A DNA stretch of 36,788 nt from Paracoccaceae bacterium (GTDB lineage: Bacteria; Pseudomonadota; Alphaproteobacteria; Rhodobacterales; Rhodobacteraceae), in assembly GCA_020425125.1 (NCBI GenBank), contig JAGQRV010000010.1:21770-58557 (forward strand), written 5' to 3'. The notes below the pieces were generated by a model. It saw only the letters and a program-made list of their open reading frames with translations, had not been told where the DNA came from and ran no database searches. Each line of letters begins with the position of its first letter. The stretch's first letter is position 1. Below are positions 7,803 through 16,980 of the stretch, one piece after another. The position numbers and the translations under genes are program-made.

Positions 7803-8831
7803 ATGAGTTGGATTGCGGGGCTTCTCTGGGTTCTGTTCGCGGCGCTGATCGTGGTCGGCGGCGGCGTGTCCCTGGAGGCCTGCGGGGTCTGGCCCTGGAA
7901 TGTCGATGCCTGTCCGCGCCCGGCACCGATGACGCAGGGCGAGCTTGCGACACAGCGATACGCCGACCTGCGGAATGAACGCGACCGGTTGCTGCAGGAC
8001 GCCAATTTGGCGCCGCAATGCCAGATACCTGCGCCGCAGGACGAACCTGCCGGGGAAGACCATGCCGCGCTCTGCCAACCGCGTTTGACCAGCGAGGTCC
8101 TTCTGCTCGTCGATGCATCGCTCAGCATGAAATGGGACTTTCAGGCCGACCAGACCGCCATTGGCCGTCTCGACCAGCTGGATGAGATCGCCCGGCGATC
8201 CAACGGTCTGGTGCCGATGGCCCTGGCCAACGAGTACGACCGGATCGTTGCCGCTCTCGACAGTGCCCCAGGGAAGGACCGGATCGACGTGGCCAAGGAC
8301 GCTCTGATCGAACTTGGCCGGGTCACGCCCGAAGGGACGGACTTCAAGCTTTTGAGCTTTGCGTCCTGCAACCGGCCACCTGTTCAGGAGGGTGTGTTCG
8401 ACAGCGGACGCAACCCGGATTTCGTGTCGACGGTCCGCGGCTTGCGGCTGCGGTCATCAACCGCTCTGGCGCAGGCGATCTCATCCCTGCCGGAGTTCAC
8501 CAGCGGTGGCCGTACCGAGGATGACCCCGTCAACATCGTCATTCTGACCGACGGGGAAGACAATTGCGGCGGAGATCCCTGTGCCGCGGCGGCGCGCCTC
8601 AAGGCGGCGCTTCCCTATGCCGAGGTCGCGGTGATTTCGGTCGCGAAGGAAGCGAATGACAATGCCTGCGTCGCCGAACAGTCCGGCGGCACTTTCTATT
8701 ATGCCGATGACGTCGCCAAGGTCGCCGACCTGATGCGCCAGGCGACCGGGCAGCTGTCGGCCGACGAATGCGCGGCCCTGTCGACAGGAACCGGCCCGAA
8801 CCCAGACAGTGATGGGGGACAAAGCGAATGA
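7803..8831 (+). CDS. membrane-anchored vWA-domain protein, first gene of the srf/tag-like operon
   Basis: 342 residues. One N-terminal membrane helix (about 3-23) without an obvious cleavage site, then a short coiled segment (about 52-68), two Cys (73, 91) and a Pro/Gln linker, then a von Willebrand factor A domain (about 96-320). The metal-ion-dependent adhesion site is complete: Asp104-Ser106-Ser108 in LLVDASLSM, Thr220 in SSTALAQ, and Asp250 in ILTDGEDN. Several Cys in the domain (FASCNRP, DNCGGDPC, NACVAE) fit a disulfide-bearing periplasmic fold. The tail is Ser/Gly/Asp-rich. The stop overlaps the next gene (ATGA). It probably binds a protein partner through Mg2+; the partner is unknown. 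Confidence 0.85.
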   Translation: MSWIAGLLWVLFAALIVVGGGVSLEACGVWPWNVDACPRPAPMTQGELATQRYADLRNERDRLLQDANLAPQCQIPAPQDEPAGEDHAALCQPRLTSEVLLLVDASLSMKWDFQADQTAIGRLDQLDEIARRSNGLVPMALANEYDRIVAALDSAPGKDRIDVAKDALIELGRVTPEGTDFKLLSFASCNRPPVQEGVFDSGRNPDFVSTVRGLRLRSSTALAQAISSLPEFTSGGRTEDDPVNIVILTDGEDNCGGDPCAAAARLKAALPYAEVAVISVAKEANDNACVAEQSGGTFYYADDVAKVADLMRQATGQLSADECAALSTGTGPNPDSDGGQSE

Positions 8832-9964
8832 CGACGCCTTCGCCAACCGAAGAGGGAACGCCGCCCGAACGGGTACGGCCGTCGCGTCCCTGGCTGGCGC
8901 CTGCGATCGCCTGCCTTCTGGCCGCCGTGGGTCTTGGTATCCTGCTCATCCCGGGTCTGCTGCGGTTCCCGGGCCATGACAGGGTGGCCGAGGACCCTGC
9001 GGCTCTCGCTGCGCTGGAAGACGGCAACCGCGCGCTGGAGGCCGAGATCGCGCGGCTCCGCGGGTCGATGGAGGGCGGCGTCTGCGTCTATGATGGAGCT
9101 TTCTATCCGCAATCGGTGGAGGAGGGGGCGGGTCCGCCGCCGGCCGACGCGCAACTCGACCTGCTGCCGCCGCCGCCCCAGTCGGCCCGTCCTGCCCCCG
9201 ATGCGGTACCGCCGGCCGAGGCGGAAGATGCCGCCTTCGACGGGACCATCGACGACCTGCTGAAGCGCAGCAGCGTGCTCATCCTCAACATTGCGGACGA
9301 CGGCTTCGGCTTCGGGACCGGGTTCTTCGTCGACAGCCGGACCATCGCCACCAATTCCCACGTCGTCGGCGACGCCCAGGAAGTCTATGTGGCGAACGAC
9401 TTCAATCCGAAACCGCTGACCGCAAAGGTGGTCGCGCGCACCACGCTGAACCCCGACGCGCCGTCCCCGGAACAGGACTTCGCCATCCTGCGCATCGACA
9501 GCGATGCGGCCGACGCCGTGCCCCTGACGCTGGCGCCCCCCCGCCGGACCCAGCAGGTCTATGCCAGCGGCTATCCCGGCTTCTTCGTCGAGGACAAGGT
9601 CGTCGCCTACATCAAGGCCATCGCCGCCGGGCAGGATGCGACGCCGCCGCAGGGTGTGGTGACGAACGGCATCGTGACGACCGTCCAGGAGGCCGCCGGG
9701 GTCTCCTACATGCCGCACACTGCGGGTCTTTCGCCCGGCAACAGCGGCGGGCCCCTGGTCGATCTCTGCGGCCGGGTCGTGGGGATCAACACCTTCGTCA
9801 CCCAGACGACCGACGATCTGGTGCTGCACGGCGACTATGCCTTGTCGAGCGACACCCTGGCGAATTTCCTCAACTCCAACGGGGTGACGCCCCGGACTGC
9901 TTCGGACGCCTGCACGCCCGAGCGGGTTGCCGCACCTTCGGGCAGCGGCGAGACCCCGGAATAG
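8828..9964 (+). CDS. membrane-anchored trypsin-like serine protease
   Basis: 378 residues. A cytoplasmic N-terminus (1-22), one membrane helix (about 23-45), a coiled segment (about 58-80, ALEDGNRALEAEIARL), one Cys (in GGVCVYDG), a Pro-rich linker (about 100-135) and a chymotrypsin-fold protease domain from about 140. The triad is intact: His178 in TNSHVVGD, Asp217 in QDFAILRID, Ser306 in SPGNSGGPLVD. No PDZ domain follows, so it is not a standard DegP/DegS. Predicted to act on the periplasmic face, tethered to the inner membrane. Translationally coupled to the vWA gene, with which it shares the helix-coil-Cys-linker layout; a co-acting pair is inferred. Confidence 0.9.
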   Translation: MTTPSPTEEGTPPERVRPSRPWLAPAIACLLAAVGLGILLIPGLLRFPGHDRVAEDPAALAALEDGNRALEAEIARLRGSMEGGVCVYDGAFYPQSVEEGAGPPPADAQLDLLPPPPQSARPAPDAVPPAEAEDAAFDGTIDDLLKRSSVLILNIADDGFGFGTGFFVDSRTIATNSHVVGDAQEVYVANDFNPKPLTAKVVARTTLNPDAPSPEQDFAILRIDSDAADAVPLTLAPPRRTQQVYASGYPGFFVEDKVVAYIKAIAAGQDATPPQGVVTNGIVTTVQEAAGVSYMPHTAGLSPGNSGGPLVDLCGRVVGINTFVTQTTDDLVLHGDYALSSDTLANFLNSNGVTPRTASDACTPERVAAPSGSGETPE

Positions 9965-9974
9965 GTCCGGCGCC

Positions 9975-11387
9975 ATGATGCGACGCTTCCTCTGCGAGAC
10001 GAGCCTCGAGGGCTTTCGCGCTCTGAGCGTCGGCCGGTATCTGGTCTATGACTCGTGGGACCAGGTACATGCCTTCTTGGCGAGCACCCTTGGCGAGGAT
10101 CATGCCCGGCTTTTCGCCGAGCCGCACAGCGGCGCGGGCGTGGTCGCCTGGATGACCAGCGCACCGAAGGATCCGCAGCCGGTTTCAAGCCTCCCCGAAG
10201 ACGAGCGGGCCGCGGTGCTCGAACGCCTGGGCGTGCTGATGGCGGATATCGCCGCGGCGGCCGCCGAAAAGGCGGCAAGCCCGAAGCAGGAAGACCAGCG
10301 ATGGGCGGCTCTGCTGAGCGCGATCCAGACGGTCCCTGCCAGCCTCAACCTCGACGACATCCTCTTCGCCGTCGATGGCCAGCCGGTCCTCGTGCAATGG
10401 GGCACGCGAGACGAGAACGCCACGGTCACCAGCGCCATTCTGCAGGACAAGATCGCGACGGCGCTTCAGCAGAAGCCGCTGCCGCCGGTGGGCACGGTCC
10501 AGCCGGGTCCGGCAGCGGTCGGGGCGATGGCGGGACAGGCGGTGGCCGCACCCGGCCGCGGCTGGGGGTGGCTCGTCGCGCTGCTTCTCTGGCTGCTCTT
10601 TCTGGCGCTGCTCGCCGCGATCTACTGGTGGCTGCTGATCGGCTGTGCCATTGCCCCGCCCTTCGGACCGCGGATCGGCTCGTGCCAGCCGGTGGCCGAA
10701 GCGGCGCCGTCCGTGACGGCTTCGGACCGACGGGCCGCTCTGGAAGACGAACTGGCCTTCCTGCGCCAGCAGCTTTCGCAGGCGCCGCAATGCCCGGTCG
10801 AAACCACGCTGCTGCCGCCGCGCACGCCGGCGCCCGTTCCGACGCCGGTTCCCGAGACGGATCACGCGACGGTGACACCCCCGGCTGTGGAGCCGCCGGC
10901 GAACGAGGACGCAACCGATTTCGACCGCGCGCGCGAGCAGGCGGGCGGCCAGACCGGCGACGTGACGGTGACGCTGCTGTGGAACGGGCATACCGACCTC
11001 GATCTCTCGATCCGCTGCCCGGACGGACAGAGATTGCAGGCCCGCAACCTGATGCCGGGCAACCAGGCGTCGGTCTGTGGCGGAGAGATCGACGTCGATG
11101 CCAACCTTTGCAGGAAGCTCTCGACCGAACCGGGCCGTGGCCGCGCCTGTCTGGAATACGGCGAGCCGCCGCAGGTCAATCCGGTCGAGAACGCGTTCTT
11201 TGTCACCGACCGGGCGCCGCCGGGCCGCTACACGGTCCTTGTGCACCACTATGCGGCGGACAGCCGCGATCCGGCCGCTACCATTCCCTTCGCGGTGCAG
11301 GTGCGTCAGGGTGGCGAGGCCCGCATCGTCCAGGGCAAGGTGCGCAATGGAGAAATGGTTTCGGTGACCGAGTTCGTCATCGAGTAG
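9975..11387 (+). CDS. srfA: SrfA-like bitopic membrane protein with a YfaP/DUF2135-like C-terminal domain
   Basis: 470 residues. N-terminal cytoplasmic domain (about 1-190) opening FLCETSLEGFRALSVG and containing VSSLPEDERAAVLERL and ILFAVDGQPVLVQWG (about 129-143), text I associate with SrfA-family proteins. One membrane helix (about 196-222, Trp/Leu-rich), then a short coil (about 252-268, ALEDELAFLRQQL), a Cys (QCPVET), a Pro/Thr linker, and a C-terminal domain from about 328 with VTLLWNGHTDLDLSIRCPDG, like YfaP/DUF2135 domains. It lies directly before srfB and srfC, which supports the name. ATG at 9975 or 9978; 10 nt after the protease stop. The name is a family-level judgement, not certain. 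Confidence 0.65.
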   Translation: MMRRFLCETSLEGFRALSVGRYLVYDSWDQVHAFLASTLGEDHARLFAEPHSGAGVVAWMTSAPKDPQPVSSLPEDERAAVLERLGVLMADIAAAAAEKAASPKQEDQRWAALLSAIQTVPASLNLDDILFAVDGQPVLVQWGTRDENATVTSAILQDKIATALQQKPLPPVGTVQPGPAAVGAMAGQAVAAPGRGWGWLVALLLWLLFLALLAAIYWWLLIGCAIAPPFGPRIGSCQPVAEAAPSVTASDRRAALEDELAFLRQQLSQAPQCPVETTLLPPRTPAPVPTPVPETDHATVTPPAVEPPANEDATDFDRAREQAGGQTGDVTVTLLWNGHTDLDLSIRCPDGQRLQARNLMPGNQASVCGGEIDVDANLCRKLSTEPGRGRACLEYGEPPQVNPVENAFFVTDRAPPGRYTVLVHHYAADSRDPAATIPFAVQVRQGGEARIVQGKVRNGEMVSVTEFVIE

Positions 11388-11402
11388 AGACGCGAACCAG
11401 AC

Positions 11403-14339
11403 ATGCTGAAAACCCTCATCGAGTTCAAGCCGACCGAAACGGTGACGCTGATCCCGAATTCCGGCGTCCAGTTCATGGATTTCGGGATCGATCTTGCGGC
11501 GGCGCCGAAGATGCTCAGGGAATTCGTCTATGTCGGCGAATCCGACACTGCGCCCGGGACTGTCAGCATCCACCCGCTGGAGCCCGGGCCGGACGACACC
11601 ATGGTCTATGTGCGCCCCGGCGAGACGCGGCAGATCACGGCGGACCCTGAGCAGTGCTACTCCATTCCGTTCAAGCAGGTGCTCGACCGGTTCGACCGGC
11701 TGTGGCTGCCATTCCCGTTCTTCCGCCGCACTGGGTCGGGCTTCGACGACGGCCCGACGACGTGGGCACGGATCAAGGTGGTGAAACTGGACGAGCCGGA
11801 CAGCCGCGGCCACACCCACCGGCTGATCCTTGCATTCGACACGCTGCTGACCCCGCGCCTGCCTGGCCAGCCCTATACCGCGCCGGAAGAGGTCTCGGAC
11901 GCCACCGAGAAGGTCTTTTTCGGCTTCTGTTCGGATCACCGGCGCAACAGCAGTTTCATGGCGCTGCCCTGGGTCGCCGGATGGCTGCGCGAGCAATATG
12001 CCAAGGGCATGAACATCTCGCCCGAGGATTTCCCGAATCCCGGCGAATATTGGGCCGCCTACATGGTCCTGATCGACCTGATCGCGGCGACCTGCCCGAT
12101 GCCGTCGATCGAACTTGCGGACCTCTTCTCGCCTTACAGCCGCCGAGACCCGGTCGGGGTGAGCCTGGTGCTCGACATCGGCAACAGCCGGATGTGCGGC
12201 GTTCTGGTCGAGGATGCGCCGACGACGTCCTATGCCGACGTGTCCCAGACCTACCGGCTGGAGCTGCGCGACCTAAGCCGCGTGGAGCATGTCTATTCCG
12301 AGCCTTTCGAAAGCCGGATCGAGTTCGCGGCGGTGGATTTCGGTCCGCTGCGCCATGCCAGCGGCGCCAACCGCAACAAGCGGGAGGCGTTCTGGTGGCC
12401 GAGCCCGGTACGGGTCGGCCCCGAGGCCGCGCGGCTTGCGTCCCTGACCGACGGCACCGAAGGCGCAAGCGGCCTCTCGAGCCCGAAGCGCTATCTCTGG
12501 GATGCAGAGCCACGGCTGCAGCCCTGGATCAACAACAACAGCAACCTTCCTGAGGGGACCGAGCCGCAGGAAATTCGCGGTCCGATGATCTCGCGCCTGA
12601 CCGAGGACGGAACCGTGACCCTGCGCAAGCCGGGGTCGTTGCCGGGTCTGCTGCGTCTCTATTCGCGCTCCTCGCTCTATACGCTGATGCTGGGCGAATT
12701 GCTGATCCAGGCGACGACGCAGATCAACTCGGTCGATGTCCGCAAGAACCGGCTCAACTCGGCCTTTCCGCGGGTCCTGAAGCAGATCATCCTGACGCTT
12801 CCGACAGCCACCCCGCTGGCCGAGCAGAAGATCATGCGCGAACGCATCGCCGCCGCGGTCGACCTGGTCTGGGAGGTGATGGGCTGGAACGATGCAGAGT
12901 CGCTGTTCAAGAAGCCCGAAATCAGGCTCGACTGGGACGAGGCGACCTGCACGCATCTGGTCTGGCTCTTCAACGAGATCCAGCACAAGTTCCACGGAAC
13001 GCCGCAGGAATTCTTCGATCTGGTGGCGGATGGACGGCAGTCGGGCGACGGCGCCTCATGCCTGCGGATGGCCAGTATCGACATGGGCGGCGGAACCACC
13101 GACCTGATGATCATGCGCCACGACATCGCCGCCGGCACGCAGACGGTGATCGAGCCGCAGCAGGTATTCCGCGAGGGGTTCCGCCTTGCAGGCGATGACA
13201 TCCTGAAGGAACTGGTGGAAGCCTATTTCCTGCCCCAGCTATCGCGGAACATGGCGGCGCGCGGGATTGCGCGGCCCGACGCGATCCTGGCCGACCTGTT
13301 CGGCGGCGACCGCGAGGCGATGAGCCAGCGCGAGCGCACGATGCGGGGCCAGCTTGTCGCCCAGATCCTTGCCCAGGCGGCGATCGGTCTGATGCAGCGC
13401 TACGAACGCGGCGAGACCGACGAGGTGCGGCTCGCCGACCTGCTGTCGGGGGTCGAGGTGATCTCCCGTCCGGCCATCGACTATTTCGAGGAAACCGTGC
13501 GGCTCAAGGGCGGGCTTGCCTACGACCTTCTGGAGACCCCGATCACGATGAAGTTCGACGAGGTCGAGCGACTGATCGAAGGTCTGGTCGGGCCGATGAT
13601 CCGCGATCTGTGCGATCTGGTCCGCGCCTATGATTGCGACATCCTGCTGATTTCGGGACGCCCCTCGCAATACGCGGTCATGCAGCGGATGATCCTGGCT
13701 TCGATGCCGGTCACGGCGAACCGGATCGTCGCGATGGGCAACTACCGGGTCGGCAACTGGTATCCGTTCCGGGCCAGCGATTTCCGTATCTTCGATCCAA
13801 AGACGACGGCGGTGGTGGGGGCGATGCTCTGCCACACCTGCAGCCAGTCCGTCGGCAACATGACGCTCCGCACGCAGGGCATGAAGATGAAGTCGACCGC
13901 GCGGTATATCGGCGCGATGTCCGAGAACGGCCAGATCCGGGCCGAGAACGTGCTGCTCGAAAATGTCGATCTGGACAGTGGCATGGGTGTGGTGGATTTC
14001 CAGCTTTCGCTGGCGAGCCCGACCTATATCGGCTTCCGCCAATTGCCGATTCCGCGCTGGCGCAGCTCGCCGCTTTACAGCGTCAGCTTCGCGAAGCCGG
14101 AAAACGTCGGCAAGCTCAACCTTCCGCTCAAGGTCACGTTCCAGCGCGCGCTGGCGCGCCGCGCCGGAGAGGAAGAGCAGGTGATGGAAGAATTCACGGT
14201 CCAGTCCGTGGAGGACGCGCAGGGCACGCAGCTGAACAAGACCGCAGTCCGGAGCCGGCTGCAGACGATGCTGATCGAGAACCAGACCGAAGCGGGCTAC
14301 TGGCTCGATACCGGCGTTCTTCAGGTCAAGCTGGGCTGA
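11403..14339 (+). CDS. srfB: SrfB-like protein with actin-fold ATPase motifs
   Basis: 978 residues, the length usual for SrfB. The first 235 residues (MLKTLIEFKPTETVTLIP...) form a separate N-terminal region. An actin/Hsp70-type nucleotide site follows: phosphate-1 motif LVLDIGNSRMCGVLVED (Asp258 to Ser262 core), phosphate-2 motif SIDMGGGTTDLMIM (Asp560, Gly562-564, Thr565-566, Asp567), and an adenosine-type motif LLISGRPSQYAVM (750-755 core). No signal peptide or membrane helix, so cytoplasmic. SrfB is annotated as a virulence factor in Salmonella, but a biochemical role is not established to my knowledge. Its neighbour SrfC supplies a GTPase, so the two may act as a nucleotide-switch pair. 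15 nt after srfA. Confidence 0.88.
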   Translation: MLKTLIEFKPTETVTLIPNSGVQFMDFGIDLAAAPKMLREFVYVGESDTAPGTVSIHPLEPGPDDTMVYVRPGETRQITADPEQCYSIPFKQVLDRFDRLWLPFPFFRRTGSGFDDGPTTWARIKVVKLDEPDSRGHTHRLILAFDTLLTPRLPGQPYTAPEEVSDATEKVFFGFCSDHRRNSSFMALPWVAGWLREQYAKGMNISPEDFPNPGEYWAAYMVLIDLIAATCPMPSIELADLFSPYSRRDPVGVSLVLDIGNSRMCGVLVEDAPTTSYADVSQTYRLELRDLSRVEHVYSEPFESRIEFAAVDFGPLRHASGANRNKREAFWWPSPVRVGPEAARLASLTDGTEGASGLSSPKRYLWDAEPRLQPWINNNSNLPEGTEPQEIRGPMISRLTEDGTVTLRKPGSLPGLLRLYSRSSLYTLMLGELLIQATTQINSVDVRKNRLNSAFPRVLKQIILTLPTATPLAEQKIMRERIAAAVDLVWEVMGWNDAESLFKKPEIRLDWDEATCTHLVWLFNEIQHKFHGTPQEFFDLVADGRQSGDGASCLRMASIDMGGGTTDLMIMRHDIAAGTQTVIEPQQVFREGFRLAGDDILKELVEAYFLPQLSRNMAARGIARPDAILADLFGGDREAMSQRERTMRGQLVAQILAQAAIGLMQRYERGETDEVRLADLLSGVEVISRPAIDYFEETVRLKGGLAYDLLETPITMKFDEVERLIEGLVGPMIRDLCDLVRAYDCDILLISGRPSQYAVMQRMILASMPVTANRIVAMGNYRVGNWYPFRASDFRIFDPKTTAVVGAMLCHTCSQSVGNMTLRTQGMKMKSTARYIGAMSENGQIRAENVLLENVDLDSGMGVVDFQLSLASPTYIGFRQLPIPRWRSSPLYSVSFAKPENVGKLNLPLKVTFQRALARRAGEEEQVMEEFTVQSVEDAQGTQLNKTAVRSRLQTMLIENQTEAGYWLDTGVLQVKLG

Positions 14340-14352
14340 GGCGGAGGACGCG

Positions 14353-16980
14353 ATGAGCATGGACGCCTATCTGCGCGACAAGGACCGGGATCTGGGGCAC
14401 CGCTGTCGCGAGGCGGCAACCGCGGCAGCGGAGGCGGTCGAATGGCTGTCGGCGCACCGCCCGCCCGGCGCCGGCGTCACCGCGCTTCAGAAGCAGCTGC
14501 GCCGCCATGCGGTCGAGGCGCGCCGCCTCGCCGTGGCGGCAGAGCGGCCGATGTCGGTCGGCGTCTTCGGGGCAAGCCAGATGGGCAAGTCGTTCCTGAT
14601 CGGCAAGCTGATCACGCCGCCCGGCCGAGACGTGAAGGTGATCTTCGGCACCGGTGCGGAAGCCGTACGTCAGGATTTCCTCGAAGAGGTGAACCCCGCT
14701 GGCGGCGACGAGACCACCGGCCTCGTCACGCGTTTCTCACTGCGCTCGCGCGAAACGCCGTCGGGTTATCCCGTCGTGCTCAGGATGCTGCGCGAAGTCG
14801 ACATCGTGAAGATCCTCGCGAACAGCTTCCAGTTCGACCTCAAGGGCAAGTACCGCATCCAGACCGGCCCGGACGAGGACACCGATATCGAGGACGTCAC
14901 GCCGACGCCCGAACGGATTGCCGCGCTGGCCGACACGCTGGCCCCGCTGCGCCAGCCCAAGCCGCAGCCGGGATTTCCGGTCGAGGCCGTCTATGAGCTG
15001 CGCGAATATGTCGAACGCAATGTTCGCGATCATCTCATGGCCGGCGATCTGGGCGAGATCTACTGGAACTTTCTGGAAGAGATGCTGCCGTATCTCGATG
15101 CGGCCGGGCGGGCCCGGGCGCTTGGCATGTTGTGGGCCGATCTCGCGGAGTTCAACGACCTCTATCTCGTTCTCAAGCGCGCCCTTGACCAGCTCGGCCA
15201 TCCGCCCGAAGTCTTCACCTCGCTGTCGGCGCTGGCCGACCGTGCGCGCGGCGTGCTCCATGTCGACGCGCTGAAGGATCTCGATCGCCAGGGCGCGGTG
15301 CCGCAGTTGACGGTCCTGTCCGGCGCCGATGGGGCGGGCCTGGTCCAGCTTCCCGTCGGCGTGGTGAGCGCGCTGACCTCAGAGCTCTTCGTGACGCTTG
15401 AAGAGGCGCCCTGGGAATTCCTCACCCATACCGATCTGCTCGACTTTCCGGGCGCGCGGTCGCGCGAGAACAAGACCGTCTGGGATTTCCTGCGCAAGCC
15501 CGAAGAGCTGGAGAAGTTTCCCCGCTCGCAATGCTTCCGGCGGGGCAAGGTCGCGGTGCTGTTCGACAATTACGCCGCCGATCTCGATCTCAACGCGATG
15601 CTTCTGTGCAAGGACCACGCGAACCAAGAGGTAACGAGCCTCTCGGACCTCGTGCTCGAATGGATCCGCCGCACTCATGGCGACACGCCCGAGAGGCGCC
15701 GCGGCAAGCAGGTGGCGTTGTTCTATTGCATGACGAAATGCGACATCATGCTCTCGCGCACCGTCGGCAGCGACGCACCGGTGCAGAAGAGGTTCAAGAA
15801 CAACATCGACGCGTTCCGCGGCGGCTGGATGGACGACTGGACGCCCGGAGAGCCGTTCCGCAACTTCTTCATGATCCGCAATCCCGGGTTCGAGAACCGC
15901 GGATTCTTCACCTACGCCCCGGCGCACGAAGGCAAGGTCGGCGAAGAGATCGGCTATACCGAGGAATTCGACGAGTACATCACGTCGTCCTTCCGGCCGA
16001 TGTACATGGGCGAAGAGCTTGTGCACCGCCATGTCGATGCGCCCGAGGCCAAGCTCGACGCCCTCCTGGCGCTCAACGACGGCGGCAGCACGCTTCTGGC
16101 CGAGAAGCTGGCGCCGGTCTGCAACCCGGATCTGAAATACGACCAGATCGCGCCCCGCGCCGATGCGGTGGTGAACGCCTTGGCGAAGTCTCTGGCGCAG
16201 TATTACGAGTCCGGCGATGTCGAGAAGCGCGTGGCCGAGCGGGTCGGCCGGATCCAGACACTGACCAACGCACTGAAGCGCCGGCACACCGAGATCGGTC
16301 CGTTCATCGCCTCGTTCCACGTCGAGGAGCCGCTGATCGAGGCGGCATATCTGAATTTCCGCCGCAATGCCGGCCAGGCCGTGGAGGAGGAGCGGACTGT
16401 CTTCGACGACCTCTTCGGCGACGAGCCGGAAGAAAAGCCGGCGGCGCCGAAGACCGGCTTCGGCACGGCGGTCGTCGATTGGTGGGCGACCCATCTTACG
16501 GAACGGATCGCGGACAATCCCTGGTGCGACCGGCTGGCCATCGACGAGGAGACGTTGAGGGCCTTCATCGAAGAGGTGGTCGCCGGTGCCGACCGCATTG
16601 CCGCTCACGGCATGCTGGAGGGCAGGCTGGACGAATTCACGCTGAACTCGCTTCGCCTGGACGCGGCTGCCCGGCGCGTGTCGATCTTCGGCACCTTCAC
16701 GATGAACGATCTGGTCAACTTCCCGGGCGGCCGCGACCAGCCGACGAACGGCGCGCGCTTCGCGCGACCCGAGGCGCCGGCGCCGGGCGCGGTCTGCGAT
16801 CTGCCCGAGAATCCTCGCGACATGGACCGGGCACGGCTGGCCTATTTCGCCGACTGGCTGAAGGCGCTGGAAGATCTGGCGCGTGACAATGCCAGTAGCG
16901 GCCAGGGCGGTCTGATCGATGTGGAGGCCAACGCCAAGCTCGGCCAGATCCTCAATCGGCTGGGAGGGGTTCCCGCGTGA
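14353..16980 (+). CDS. srfC: SrfC-like P-loop GTPase-type protein (Virul_Fac family)
   Basis: 875 residues, cytoplasmic. A helical N-terminus (1-65) precedes the P-loop GASQMGKS (73-80) in VGVFGASQMGKSFLIGKLI. A switch-II-like G3 motif DFPG is at 364-367 (LLDFPGARSRE), and a G4-like motif TKCD at 461-464 (FYCMTKCDIM). The insertion between P-loop and G3 is very long (about 280 residues), as in SrfC and reminiscent of dynamin-like large GTPases. The C-terminal 300 residues are mostly helical. Good ribosome-binding site (GGAGG, 5 nt before ATG). Stop overlaps the next gene (GTGA). GTP rather than ATP specificity is inferred from the G4-like motif. Confidence 0.87.
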   Translation: MSMDAYLRDKDRDLGHRCREAATAAAEAVEWLSAHRPPGAGVTALQKQLRRHAVEARRLAVAAERPMSVGVFGASQMGKSFLIGKLITPPGRDVKVIFGTGAEAVRQDFLEEVNPAGGDETTGLVTRFSLRSRETPSGYPVVLRMLREVDIVKILANSFQFDLKGKYRIQTGPDEDTDIEDVTPTPERIAALADTLAPLRQPKPQPGFPVEAVYELREYVERNVRDHLMAGDLGEIYWNFLEEMLPYLDAAGRARALGMLWADLAEFNDLYLVLKRALDQLGHPPEVFTSLSALADRARGVLHVDALKDLDRQGAVPQLTVLSGADGAGLVQLPVGVVSALTSELFVTLEEAPWEFLTHTDLLDFPGARSRENKTVWDFLRKPEELEKFPRSQCFRRGKVAVLFDNYAADLDLNAMLLCKDHANQEVTSLSDLVLEWIRRTHGDTPERRRGKQVALFYCMTKCDIMLSRTVGSDAPVQKRFKNNIDAFRGGWMDDWTPGEPFRNFFMIRNPGFENRGFFTYAPAHEGKVGEEIGYTEEFDEYITSSFRPMYMGEELVHRHVDAPEAKLDALLALNDGGSTLLAEKLAPVCNPDLKYDQIAPRADAVVNALAKSLAQYYESGDVEKRVAERVGRIQTLTNALKRRHTEIGPFIASFHVEEPLIEAAYLNFRRNAGQAVEEERTVFDDLFGDEPEEKPAAPKTGFGTAVVDWWATHLTERIADNPWCDRLAIDEETLRAFIEEVVAGADRIAAHGMLEGRLDEFTLNSLRLDAAARRVSIFGTFTMNDLVNFPGGRDQPTNGARFARPEAPAPGAVCDLPENPRDMDRARLAYFADWLKALEDLARDNASSGQGGLIDVEANAKLGQILNRLGGVPA

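Noticed and set aside
7597-7806. 69-codon open frame just before the first operon gene
   Set aside because: No ribosome-binding site, poor codon bias and Cys/Trp/Arg-rich text; more likely leader or promoter sequence.
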